A stretch of 64,000 bases of DNA from Hygrophila difformis (lineage: Eukaryota; Streptophyta; Magnoliopsida; Lamiales; Acanthaceae). Shown in pieces: positions 1 through 10,831 of this stretch. The first letter of the stretch is position 1. Each line of letters begins with the position of its first letter. The stretch is taken from contig JAOANR010000009.1 of assembly GCA_030278955.1 (NCBI GenBank), forward strand, positions 42,048,245 through 42,112,244, written 5' to 3'. The translations under genes and the position numbers were made by a program. The notes under the pieces were generated by a model that had not been told where the DNA came from, made no database searches, and worked only from the letters and a program-made list of their open reading frames with translations.

Positions 1-790
1 TGCTAGAAACTACATCTAACTAATGCATAAATTAAATAACACAAGAAAAACCTAACTAAACTACACTAAACTAAACTAAACTAACTGAGCTCCCAACTTG
101 TCTTCAAGAGTGTATATTCTCTCTAAAATTCTTCCAACTCTCCAGCTCAAAGGAAACACCTCATATTTATAGAGGGGAAACCCTAAGCTCATGGGCCTTG
201 ATTTGAGCCCATTGTGTCTCAAGACATCACACACATCACGGCTTTGTCTCGGAGCATCAACTCTGGTCGCGGAACACACTGCATATGGCAAAGCTTCTCG
301 ACTGGGTCTTGTGTCTCTAAAAGTGCATCTTTGTCGCGGAACAGGACATCGCGACAAAGGTATCGCGACAAAGGTATCCTGACTGGTCTCCTCTTCATCT
401 GAGTCTGCTTGGTCGCGGAACATTCCTTGGTCGCGGAACCATGCATCGCGACAAAGGAGCTTCCGCGACAAGGGTGCTCCTGGGCCTGCTGGATTGGGCC
501 AGATGGGCCAAAAATATTCTTTTTGTGGGCTTTTCTATCTTTTTTCCATCTTTTTCATTCCTTTTTCTTTTCATTTCTTTTTCTCATGTTTTTGGATTTT
601 TCTAACATGAATATGTAATAAAATTACATATTTATGCCTTTTTCACACCAACTTATTATTTTAACAATTATGCATAAATCAATCCAATTCAACTGCTTTC
701 CTACTTAATGTAAGACCGGAATGCGATCAAATGCCCGTTTCAGACACGGAAATGGATTGAAAATAATGGTCATTTCTGGCCATTATCAGC
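1..790. repeat. Repetitive DNA, possible LTR or leader fragment of an unidentified element
   Basis: No protein-coding gene is credible here. The stretch lies beyond the broken end of the neighbouring Copia element. On the minus strand there is a TATAAATA box (164-171) followed by a leader-like sequence and a short ctaaa pentamer run (about 51-88), an arrangement seen in LTR promoters. Between 266 and 470 the motif gtcgcggaac occurs four times (266, 333, 412, 430) and tcgcgacaaagg three times (349, 363, 446). Pyrimidine-rich and AT-rich DNA fills 520-760. The LTR identity is inference; no paired copy is visible in the window. Confidence 0.35.
164..171 (-). promoter_or_regulatory. TATA-box-like motif
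   Basis: TATAAATA on the minus strand, directly after a c-rich stretch, in a context like a plant LTR or Pol II core promoter. No matching transcript can be assigned. Confidence 0.3.
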
Positions 791-1744
791 TTTCTTCAAC
801 CTGTACACCTTGTCTTCTTGGCCTTCAATTATGAATCCAGGTGGTTGCTCAACATAGACAACCTCTTCAAGATTTCCATTCAGAAATGCGGATTTAACAT
901 CCATTTGATGTATCTTCCACTTCTTTTGAGCTGCTAGTGAAATGAGCAGCCTCACTGTTTCAAGCCGGGCAACTGGGGCAAAGACTTCTTCATAATCAAT
1001 TCCATATCTTTGATTGTACCCTTTTGCAACAAGACGGGCTTTGTGCCTTTCGATTTCTCCTTTTGCATTTCTTTTCGTCTTGAACACCCATTTGACTCCA
1101 ATTGCTCGATGTCTGTCAGGAAGTGATGTGAGCTCCCATGTATTATTTTTTTCAATGGCTTGAATTTCTTCCTCCATAGCTTTTTGCCACTTGAATTCTT
1201 TAGAGGCTTCTTGAAATGTCAATGGGTCAAGACCTGCAAATAGACAGAAATTATTGAATTCATCATCAATTGGCTCACTGGAGTCACATATGTCCTGGAC
1301 CCTTCTTGTTCTTCTCACAATAGGACTATCATCAGAGGATTGGCTTTCAACTTCAACATGATCAGGTACCATGTCCTCCATTTGTTGTTGCTGTTCTTTT
1401 TGCTTTTCATGTTCATCATCAAAAGGAACATGCTTGGTCTGCTCATTTTCATTCAATCTCCAAGTTTGATCCTCGTTAAAGATAACATCTCTTGACATCA
1501 CCACTTTGCGGGTTACAGGATTGTACAGTTTGTACCCGCTGCAATTTTCACCATAGCCAAGAAAAATGCAATTTTGGCTTTTATCTTCAAGCTTTGTACG
1601 CTTTTCTTCTGGCACTTTTGCAAAACAAAGGCTTCCAAAAATTCTCAGATGATCAACTTTTGGCTTTTTCCCACTCCAGGCTTCTTCGGGAGTTATGTCT
1701 CCAATTCTCTTTGTCAGGGACCTGTTCAACAGATAGACAAACAA
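770..1744 (-). pseudogene. Copia A: integrase C-terminus and RT N-terminus (truncated)
   Basis: This is the second reading frame of the broken polyprotein. It opens with the conserved [11 protein letters not shown] block that follows the integrase core, continues through the variable linker (the [12 protein letters not shown] region) and enters reverse transcriptase at the [12 protein letters not shown] and [20 protein letters not shown] blocks. It keeps [17 protein letters not shown] and the [12 protein letters not shown] block, which carries the first catalytic Asp. After VYRLKKA the homology ends; the last few residues before the stop are unrelated flanking DNA. The YVDD box and RNase H are absent, so it cannot be active. 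It is joined to the upstream frame by a one-base indel within 1726-1744. Confidence 0.85.
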
Positions 1745-3789
1745 TTTACAGCATCACTCCAAAATTCTTTGGGAATATTTTTCTCTTTCAGCATACATCG
1801 AACCATATTCAAAATTGTTCGGTTCTTTCTTTCTGAAAGACCATTTTGTTGTGGTGTATATAGCATCGTGAGTTGGTGTGATATCCCATGCTCTCTGCAA
1901 AAATGATCAAATTCTCGAGATGTGTATTCTCCACCACGATCTATCCGCAGGCACTTTAATTGGCACCCACTTTGTTTCTCAACAAGGTTTTTAAATTCCT
2001 TGAATTTAGAGAAAACTTCACTTTTTTCTTTCATCATGTAGATCCATGTTTTTCCACTGTAGTCATCTGTGAAGGTGAGAAAATACCTGTTTCCACCAAT
2101 AGAAACTGGAGTAATTGGTCCACAAACATCAGAATGTACCAGCTCAAGTCGCGATCTAGCTCTTCTCACGCCATAATTCTTGAAGGTGTGTCGATGTTGT
2201 TTTCCCATGACACAAACCTCACAAACATTGTTGGAGGATTCAATCTGCGGCAGTCCTGTTACAATATTCTTTTTCTGTAACAATTTCAATGCATCAAAGT
2301 TAAGATGCCCATACCGGAGATGCCATAACTTGCCGCTATCAACAGTGGTTGCCTTAAAGCATTTTGAGTCATCTATAGTGAGCTTCAGAGGAAACATTCT
2401 GTTCGTCGTCATCTTGACATGTGTGATCAACCTGTTATTCTTATCTCGCAAACTAAGAGCCAAATTTTTCATTTGGATTTCGTATCCTTTTTCCAACAAT
2501 TGGCCAACACTCAGCAGATTACTTTTAATTTCAGGTACATAATAAACATCAGAAATGCATAGATGTTTTCCATTATGTAACTCAAAGGTAATATCTCCTT
2601 TACCTTCAATTGGCCTTTTCGACAGGTCACCGAATGTGATATTGCCCATTCGTCTTTCATCAAGTTTGGAAAAGAATTCCTTTCTTCCGCACATATGGTT
2701 TGATGCACCTGTATCCATGTACCATGTGACCGTATGAGGTGGCTCTAATTCTTTGCAAGACATTAGTACAACTGGACCATCCTTCTCTTCTTTGTCGATG
2801 AGATTCGCCTTCTCATCTTTGTTGTTGTCTGTATTGTACCAACATTCATTAGCAAAATGATCAAATTTCTTACATACTCGGCATTGAACTTCTGATTTGT
2901 CAAATCTTCCAAAGTTTTTGCCATGTCCGCGACCACGGGCTCGGAATTGTCCTCGACCTCGATAGGTATTCTGGCCACGTTCATTTCCTCCATTATTTTC
3001 GCCATTATTGCTTCGATTCTGATCATAGCGATTATTGACTCGGCCATCTCTTCCTCTTTGTGCTTGATAACGTCCACGTTGTGGACTTCCTCTGACAGCA
3101 TTATTTCTTTTAAAAGACAATTTCGTTTGCAGTGCTTGCTCCAAGGATTGTTCGTCTCCCTTTTTGAATAGTCGATGCTCATGGGCTTGTAAAGAGCCCA
3201 TTAATTCTTCAATTGTCATTGCCTCAAGATTTTTTGACTCTTCGATGGCAACAACGATAAAGTTGAATTTTGGGTCTAGGGACCTCAAGATCTTCTCCAC
3301 AACACGAACATCATTGATCTCCTCGCCATTTTGTCTCATTTGATGAACAACAGAGATTACTCGGGAGAAGTAATCTGAGACGGCTTCTGATCTGCTTTGT
3401 TGTAGAGTCTCAAATTGGGCTCTCAAAGATTGAAGCCAGATCTTCTTCACTTTATCTACTCCGTCGTGGGCTTTCTTTAATATTTCCCAAGCATCCTTCA
3501 ATGTCTTTGCGGTAGAAATTAACTCAAATGTAGCTTCATCTACGCCTTGATATATTGTGAACAAGGCTTTTTTCTCATTTTTCTTTATCTCCTTCAATTG
3601 ATCGTCATCTTCTATTGTTGATGTCAACTCTGCAAAATCTGCTTCCACCATATCCCATACATCAAGGGATCCGAGCAAGGCTTCCATTTGGATACTCCAC
3701 ATCCTGTAATTTTCTTTTGTTAATTTGGGCACTTGCGATTGGATGGAACTGGTTGACGCCATCATGAACAATATCTGCAACAATTCCAA
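1726..3789 (-). pseudogene. Copia A: gag, protease and integrase
   Basis: The frame starts with a UBN2/Retrotran_gag_2-type gag; the likely true start is the Met of MASTSSIQ at residue 10. A CX2CX4HX4C zinc knuckle lies near residues 303-316 (CRVCKKFDHFANEC). The aspartic protease active site DTGAS is near residue 359. The integrase has an HHCC zinc domain (H-RYGH and CEVC) and a DDE core at about D554, D615 and E651, with the usual 35-residue gap between the last two. The block that normally reads DNGGE is RIDRGGEY here, still with the Asp. The frame ends prematurely at 1726 by frameshift. These proteins package and integrate the element's cDNA in virus-like particles; the copy is inactive because RT is lost. 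Confidence 0.88.
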
Positions 3790-4096
3790 AATAATTTGTA
3801 TGAATTATTTCGGACTTGATCGAAGACTCCACGATTTTTTTTTGTTCCAAAATTTCTTCCGGCACAACAATTAATTGTGCTTTGATTGCACAGCTTCTGA
3901 TTTTTTTCTTTGCTATTTTCCACCGCCCTTATTCAATGCTCCAATCTAATTTCTCCACCAACTTGAAGAAATTAAAGCCTTTGTCAGCACCAATTGCTAC
4001 ATTCCTTTTCCTTTTTTTTTTTTTAAATTTTGAATGACCCACTTTTGCAATATAACTCCACACGGTTCAAGACTTGAATTTTACAAGTCTTTCTCC

Positions 4097-4495
4097 TTAG
4101 AGTCAAAACTCTACAGCAAGTAGGGAGAAAACAGCGGAAGTCCACGCAAGGAGATGCACCAGCGGCTGCACAAGGCTTCGGCAGCAAGGTGGTGCGCAGG
4201 CAGCGGTCCGACGGTGGACGAAGGAGAAAGGCTGCGACGGTGGGAGCTGGTCGAAATAGCAGATCTGGTTGGCGGCAGGAGAAGGAAGACAGCGGTGGAG
4301 CAAAGGATTTGCTGCGTACGGAGCTGTGGCGTCACACAAGAGAGGGCGGCAACGCGGGCAGAGGCGAAACAACAGGTTGACGGTGGCAGGAGCAGCGTGC
4401 GAAGTGGGTGGAGCAGCGGGGACAGCACGGCTTCGCTGGGCGGCGCTGTGGCGGTGCCGGTGGCTGCTGCTCGGAGGAGACAACAGTGAGTAGAT
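4097..4495. other. GC-rich leader inside Copia A
   Basis: About 390 bases between the PBS and gag are far richer in G and C than everything around them, with gcggc and ggcagc repeats. Several overlapping frames are open on both strands, which is expected from GC bias rather than evidence of coding. It could be an ordinary untranslated leader or a captured host fragment; the sequence alone does not decide. Confidence 0.5.
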
Positions 4496-4560
4496 TTAAT
4501 TCTTTTAATTTGAGTGTTTACACTCAAGTTTTTGTTATGCTCTGAGTTATAATCGCTCAG

Positions 4561-4572
4561 GCTCTGATACCA
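4561..4572 (-). promoter_or_regulatory. Primer-binding site (tRNA-iMet), Copia A
   Basis: The minus strand reads TGGTATCAGAGC, complementary to the 3' end of plant initiator tRNA-Met, four bases inside the LTR edge. It fixes the element's orientation as minus. Confidence 0.9.
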
Positions 4573-4576
4573 ATTC

Positions 4577-4846
4577 TGTTGGAATCTTGAATTGGGGAGA
4601 AGAGAGTTTAGATGTTATTGTTCTAAATCTCGTTCTGCATTTTTCACTAACATTACACGGCTATTTATAGCCGGAAGGATTACAAATGTAAAGATATAAA
4701 ATACAATATTTTTGACAACTACGGATATGCAATCCGCAAGTTTTGACAATGGCAATCAAACAAGGCGGCTACTTTGACGACGGCGTGCGCATCTCTTTTT
4801 GACGACGGCGGGAGCATGCGTTGTCGGGTGAGTTTATTATTCAACA
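4577..4846 (-). repeat. 5' LTR of Copia A (270 bp)
   Basis: It starts tgttggaa and ends ttcaaca on the plus strand, giving inverted ends TGTTGAA and TTCCAACA on the minus strand. It sits directly against the PBS and contains a TATA motif (4661-4671) in the palindrome ggctatttatagcc. The partner LTR is absent from the window. Confidence 0.75.
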
Positions 4847-6438
4847 AATTGACCATAACTATGGATTTCTGCATAGTTGGACTGTCCTCGTCCCGCCTTC
4901 CGTCTTAAAGACTCCGTCTAGAGGATTACACGTTACTCCGAAACGGGAGTAACAAATTTACTTTCTTTACTTTACTTTCCTTTACTGCTTTATTTACCAC
5001 TTTCCTAGATATGTACAAGCCCTTAATCCATTTAAGGCAAATGAAGCCCTACCCGTTCAAGGAAAATCAAAGCCCTTGACCTGCTCAAGGCAAATCCAGC
5101 CCTTGACTTGGTTCAAGGCATGGGAGAGTCATCATCCCGCCTTCCGACCTTCAAGGCACCGTCTAAAGGATTAAGAGTTACCCCAGACGAATGGTTCAAG
5201 GACACAAACAAAAAAACCTAGTCGCAACCATGAAAAGAATTTTATGTTTTAGCAATCGAAAAAAAATTGATAAAATTCGGTCACTAAAGAGGTTAGCAAC
5301 TAAATTTGCAATTGAAATTTGTTAGCAACCAGAATTTTAGCGACTAAAATTTGTTAATTGGTTAGCTCCTACTTCATTCTTATGAATAATATATTTTATC
5401 AATCGAATCTGGATTCTCGCTAGTACTGAGCATAAACTAAGTAAAGTAGAAATTTCATTCTTATGAATAATAGACCAATTAATTAGTACTTGTAAATGAG
5501 GAATCTAGTCATGGAAATTTAAATAGAATTGGAGGCACGCACAAAAACCTTTTTGAGGCAAAATGTGACTAACATAAAATTGACTGAGCTAAACTCGACA
5601 TTATATAGATATTTTGACATATTTCTAAGAAGGAAATGATTAAAAGATTTCTTTCATGGTGTTAGGTATTTTCACTAATACCACTTATGACTTTACAGAA
5701 ACCAAAACACACAAAGAACAACAAGAAATTGGAAGAACAAAGATACGAAATCAAGAGATGTGATTCAGGACCAATCCCATATGCACCAAGCATCATCCAT
5801 TGAAGTCACCTAGACCCTCCAATTCACAAAAAGAGCACCATTGACCTCAAACACTCCACGGGTTCACAAAGGTTACGTTCACAAAGGAGGTTTCACAGAG
5901 AAGGGTATTTCAATGATGTTGGATGTTATATTTGGCCAGTGAAATGGGCATACTTATAGTGGAGTTTCTCAGAACAAATCTGGAAAGCTGGAGCAATTGG
6001 TGGCAGCAAACATGAAAAAGGGATAAGGCAACAAACATGGAAAAGGGAGTGCCGGGATATGAGGAAGAAAACATGGAGCTGCAATTAGTGTGGTAGGTAT
6101 GCATTTTTGTGTGGAATAGACCAAGGAGGGAGTGTTGAAGGTCAATAATTTTCCAATGGTGAGGGGATTCACATAGTCCTCATGTGCTTGGGCTTGTGCT
6201 CAAAGTGGTATGGCCACAAATCCCAACACATGGATTTGGCAACAGAAAAAGGATAACAGATTCATTAAAATTGTTTGGAAGCTTTTTCTTACAGTTTCAG
6301 ATTTAGACTTGAGACAGACAACAGCTTCAAGGGTGATCATAATCTTTCATTTGTTTTAAAGTATAGTAATAAATTTATAATGCCGATTTGACTCATATTT
6401 TTATAATTACTAGCACAGTTTTTTAAAAACTCCAAGTA

Positions 6439-6490
<52 letters not shown>

Positions 6491-6604
6491 GAAAAGAGAA
6501 AATCTTGAGACTATTTGGTATACATCAATCATGTTAGAATGTCCCTCATCGCTTAATTGTTGGGATGTCCCCTATTTATATAGACATTGACAACTCTACC
6601 TATC
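4847..6604. other. Intergenic DNA with small repeats
   Basis: No credible gene. It contains a dispersed direct duplication (blocks near 4890-4945 and 5132-5190 share cccgccttccg, ccgtcta and aggatta), short cccttga/caaggca repeats between 5010 and 5130, a CACTA-subterminal-like tract with ttagcgacta motifs (5205-5370), and a taa microsatellite (6439-6488). The end (about 6530-6604) is the left half of a dispersed repeat interrupted by the Gypsy element. Confidence 0.6.
6439..6488. repeat. (TAA)n microsatellite
   Basis: About 16 uninterrupted taa/aat units. Confidence 0.95.
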
Positions 6605-9600
6605 TGTAATACCATAGAAATTATCCGAAATAATTATAATTCACTAAAGAGACTTTTATTAAATATTTAATCACTTGCTTAAAGAATTAGTATATTGATT
6701 TTTCTACAAAACAACACTTGAAAAACTATATATGTAAATTTGTCTTTTCCAAAAAAAATATATGAATTTCAATATCATGGGTAATCGAATTATATAGTTT
6801 ATGGAATATTTTTTTTAAATCTATTGTTTAAATTATATATATAAGTTTTTATATATATACACATTGGTCTTGAAAATTATTATGAGGATAGTATGTGAAT
6901 ATTTTAAGTACTTTGATATTCATTATGGAATAAATTTTTATAAAAATAAAAGTATGAGTTTTTATGTGAATCTATGAAAATTAACTTTTATATATAAGAA
7001 AATATATTCATAGATTATAATTTTTATTTGATGATGACATGAAGACTTTGTGGTTTGAGTATTGTTATGAATAAAATAAAACCATGCAAGTATATTATTA
7101 TTATCTTTTTGAAAGCACATTAATATAAATACAATACTTGAAATAAATAAATAAATATTATATTATCATATCCAATTCATTGAGTATAAATGCATGCCAC
7201 TAAATAATGGCAAGAATAATGATTTTTGTAGACAAGCTAATACTTCAATCATTTTCATGATACACTACTTACACAAATATAAGGTTAAAAGCAATTGCAA
7301 GAAATTTTCTTCCTAAACAAATAGATGAAAAATCCACATGATTAACAAGTGTCTTGGATGAATGGCTAGCAAAGAAAGGTGATCAATTATCTCTTGAACC
7401 CACCAAGATTAATAGCCTCCATAATAGGCAAACCATTATGTTAATAGACAATATGATGGACAAAATTAATAGCCTCCCAAATTAATAGCCTCTTTGTTAG
7501 GCTATAAGGACCAAATGAGTGGATACAAATACTCTAACCATTATTGCCCAAGACACACTTAATTGGATGATTAGTGAGGTTGTAATCACTCTCACAATGT
7601 GTCATGTTCAATTGTTCAAATCTTAGCCTATAAATAGAGGGAGTTTCTAGCCTTCAAACACACCAATCTCATCCATCTCATTAGCCAAATTCACTACCCA
7701 TTTTATTCTTCAAAGTTCTCCCACATAGTGAGCATATCTTAAGGATTGTGGAGTCTTGTAGGCTTGGCAACCTTCATCATCCTAAGAGTTCTAATTCTTC
7801 TCAACACTTGGTTAGTAATATATCATCCTTGAAACTTGTATCTTAGAGATCTAAATCTTTTATTTTTATACTATAAATTGATTTCCCTCTATTTGTCGAA
7901 TTTCAGCGAAACCCGTAATTTGTGGTGCGAATCTTGTGTTATAACGGCCATTATCTTTGAATCTCCTTGGTCTTATACATCTATTCTGTAAGTTAACACT
8001 CTCTACTTCAAGTTTTGGAGATCCCAATCCATGTTTTAAGAGTACAAAATTAGAATTTTCCCATTATACCAAAATCTGTCAGTTTTTTGTTTACGTAAAG
8101 ATCCATCTTTTTAAACTATTTTGGTTCATTATCCCTCAAAGGTTCCTTCATAAAACTTGTTCCTTATTGAGTTGAGTATCTTTCTGGAAATTTTTATAGT
8201 TTTTAGAACTCATATGAAAAAGTTATGAGATCCGCTTTATCGAAAGGTCGAAATCTCTTTTGTTGAAATCTAAGAAATGATTGTGTTTCTGAAATCCTCA
8301 TTTTTGAAGGTCTTAAGTGTTTCAAACCCAAATGGTTTATTCATAAAAAATATTTATCTATATGTTATCTATCTTGTGGTAAAATTTCAGAATTTTTGGT
8401 CGCGAATTACTATTTTTAAAACCTGTTGAAAATTATAGAGTCACCATTGAATTTCTGACAGAATACATGTTCTGAAAAGAACTCAATTTTTGAACTGTTT
8501 CCATACCTTATTTTGAAAAGTGTAAAACATGAAACTTGTTCAACTATGTGTTGAGTATCTACAGTTTAAATTTCAAAGCAATCTCCTTTCATGTGAATTT
8601 TTAAACTGACTTGGCGTAAACTGCGACATTGGACTTGATTTTTGGTCCAAATGAGAAATTGTTGGATTTTGAGATCCATGAAATGATATTTTCATATCTA
8701 TGAGATATTGATATGGGAGTTAAATGTTGAAATGATATTTGGCATTATTGAATGCCCTTGTTATGAGGTTACTCCCGTGAAATTGTTGAAAACTCTTTTA
8801 AAGAGGATATTATGTGGAAAATTGTGAAAAACTCTTTTAAATCCATTGTGCACTATTAACTTGAGTAAGATGCCATACTTGATAGAGGGCTAATGCACTA
8901 GGGATGTGTCTTGCGGGGCCTCCCCCTCTAAATATGCCAAGACGGCATTGTTGATAAATTGTGCCAAAACGGCGTTATTGCATGTATGAGTCTATACTCT
9001 TGGGTGTATCCATGATGGGTTACCCGAGGCTCCGGAGTGTGTCTGTATATGAGTCCGCTGCATGCTGATCATGACTTATGATCGATATGATATGATATGA
9101 TATGATATATGGAAAATGGTGTCCTCTTGTGCATAGTTGCTACAATGGTAAGAATGAAAGTTATTTATTTTGTTAAAGGTAATGTGTGTGATCCTTTTTT
9201 TTCAAAGAAAAAGTGAAAATTATTTTTTTTAAATGAGTGTCAACCATTATTTTAAACTCCACTTCTTAAAGTGGAGCGGGTTGACTTACTCAGTACCATT
9301 GTACTGATAAAAAGTTGTTGTGTTATCTTTTTACAGATATTGGAGCTGACATGTGAACTGCATCTCATGACATGAGCATTTGGGGATGGGATTACCTTTC
9401 ATCAAAAAGATTGTTGCTTTAAGGAACCACGTACTTTTAATTATTAATGTCTTATATATTGCCTTTAGTTTATGCTTCCGCGTGAGAAAGAACAATGGCT
9501 TTGGTATTAAGTACTTTAAATTTTCTTATGACTATATTTTATAAAATTGGCAATAATTTTTAAAGTCCATATTACAAAAATTTATATGTGAAGATATTTA

Positions 9601-9702
9601 GCCGTAGCACTTGTCAATTAAGTTAGCCAAAGGGCGAGCCTGACTGACAAGTGTGGCGGTAACATTCTGAAACCTTATGAGGATGAATTTCGGGGTGTTA
9701 CA
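6605..9702 (+). repeat. 5' LTR of Gypsy A (3098 bp)
   Basis: It begins TGTAATACC and ends GGTGTTACA, imperfect inverted termini. It contains a TATAAATA box at 7629-7636, a gatat repeat near 9079-9108 and several perfect short hairpins (8883-8930, 9257-9276, 9291-9306). Open frames inside are short and identical in both LTRs; none resembles a known protein. Confidence 0.97.
7629..7636 (+). promoter_or_regulatory. LTR TATA box, Gypsy A 5' LTR
   Basis: TATAAATA followed by agagggag, 1024 bases into the LTR; the identical motif lies at the same offset in the 3' LTR (16398-16405). This is the best candidate for the core promoter of the genomic transcript. Confidence 0.6.
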
Positions 9703-9705
9703 GAG

Positions 9706-9717
9706 TGGTATCAGAGC
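9706..9717 (+). promoter_or_regulatory. Primer-binding site (tRNA-iMet), Gypsy A
   Basis: TGGTATCAGAGC three bases after the LTR end, complementary to initiator tRNA-Met, the primer for minus-strand cDNA synthesis. Confidence 0.93.
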
Positions 9718-10399
9718 GTATTTTTAAACTCTAAGTATTTGTAAACTGTTAAATATAGAACTGCATGAGCTGATTCTGTCTAAGGAGTCTGGTTTTTAAA
9801 GATTGCCCGTCAGCCGGTGGCTCTACCAGTCTTTCCTGGGAATCAACTTTGTAGCTCTATATTTTAACTAGTTGGCAAATTACTTAGAAGGCGGTACCCT
9901 CTAATCTTAGCATTTCTTGGTTAAGTTAGCAACAAGGCGAGCTTGACTAAGGGATGCGATAGTTTAACTCCGGTTTATGGATAAAAAAAAAGTCCATTTT
10001 GAGAAAGAAATATGCAAAATATTTTTCAAAGGCCCATATGGGCTATGTTAAATTTTGAAACTTTGAAATTATTTTTGGGGTGGGGACATATGCATTCATG
10101 AGCATGCATCATTTTTTATAAAAATTTTTTTTTTAAAAAAAATATATATATTGTTATGATATACTAAGTCATTTGACCTTATTATAAGTGCTCTTTTTAA
10201 ATTCTCTATCTTGTAATATTCTCTAGATTTATGAAATAAATCTTGTTATTTCATTCCTTCTGGTTAATCTCTAAATAAAGTCATACTCCTAACTTAGACA
10301 TTTCTGCGTTAACTCATCCTTATACTATGACCTATCGAGTTTTAGGACATAATCATCCCTTAGACTTGAACTCACTCTTGCTTAACCATCCTTAGCAGA
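9718..10399 (+). other. Gypsy A untranslated leader
   Basis: No coding signal. AT-rich leader between PBS and gag, expected to carry dimerisation and packaging signals, though none can be named. It has a short block (about 9918-9950) echoing the gagttagc-type wording near the end of the LTR. Confidence 0.7.
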
Positions 10400-10789
10400 A
10401 TGGCACCCCGTGCAAGGACTAGAAAAACCCTCCGAAGTGTTAATGCCCTCAACAACATGGAGCCACACCAAAATCCGAACATGACTAACCACGAAGTGCC
10501 AGCAGCACCGGGTGTATCCAATCAACAAGCTGTACCACCTGCACACAACATATATCACCCTGACATCACCAACAATCAGGGCGTTGGACACAACATGGTA
10601 CCTCCTAATCAGGGAGCACCCAACAGCCAAACCCCTCAGAATCGAAACACGCCAAACTCGCTTGACAATGATCGCCTAAGGATCATTGAGCAAATGCTCA
10701 TTGCCTTGGGTCAGGGTCAAATTAATCAAGCCACAGCAGCTGTGCCGCCACCTCAAGCCCAACTCAATCACCTAGCAGTGGTGAACTAA
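10400..10789 (+). CDS. Gypsy A gag, N-terminal part (cut by premature stop)
   Basis: A 129-residue open frame starting MAPRARTRKT, rich in Asn, Pro and Gln, the usual low-complexity N-terminus of plant chromovirus gag. It ends at TAA (10787-10789), and the very next codons, in the same frame, continue with YIPPRYDG, the conserved entry to the retrotransposon gag domain. The stop is therefore a point mutation or a readthrough site, not the natural end. A CAA codon turned into TAA by one C-to-T change would explain it. Translation from this Met would give only a fragment unless the stop is read through. Confidence 0.8.
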   Translation: MAPRARTRKTLRSVNALNNMEPHQNPNMTNHEVPAAPGVSNQQAVPPAHNIYHPDITNNQGVGHNMVPPNQGAPNSQTPQNRNTPNSLDNDRLRIIEQMLIALGQGQINQATAAVPPPQAQLNHLAVVN

Positions 10790-10831
10790 TACATACCACC
10801 TCGTTATGATGGGCAGGAGGACCCTACTAAA

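Larger units (their letters stand above)
790..4846 (-). mobile_element. Ty1/Copia retrotransposon, 3'-truncated (Copia A)
   Basis: The order from high to low coordinate is LTR (4577-4846), tRNA-iMet primer-binding site (4561-4572), GC-rich leader, gag, protease, integrase and the first part of reverse transcriptase. Integrase ahead of RT is diagnostic of Copia. Homology stops at about 790, just after the RT motif VYRLKKA, so the rest of RT, RNase H, the polypurine tract and the 3' LTR are missing and no TSD can be tested. A frameshift near 1735 also separates integrase from RT. The element is dead. Confidence 0.9.

Noticed and set aside
4103..4527. Overlapping open frames on both strands in the Copia A leader
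   Set aside because: Open because of high GC and repeated ggc/gcc; no motif and no consistent frame.
6540..6585. snRNA-like upstream element (ccctcatcg) with a TATA-like sequence downstream
   Set aside because: The word is one base off the plant USE and no snRNA sequence follows; it belongs to a dispersed repeat.
7957..8175. A 72-codon open frame in the Gypsy A 5' LTR, repeated identically at 16726-16944
   Set aside because: It exists twice only because the LTRs are near-identical; the reverse-orientation solo LTR does not keep it open and it resembles no protein family.
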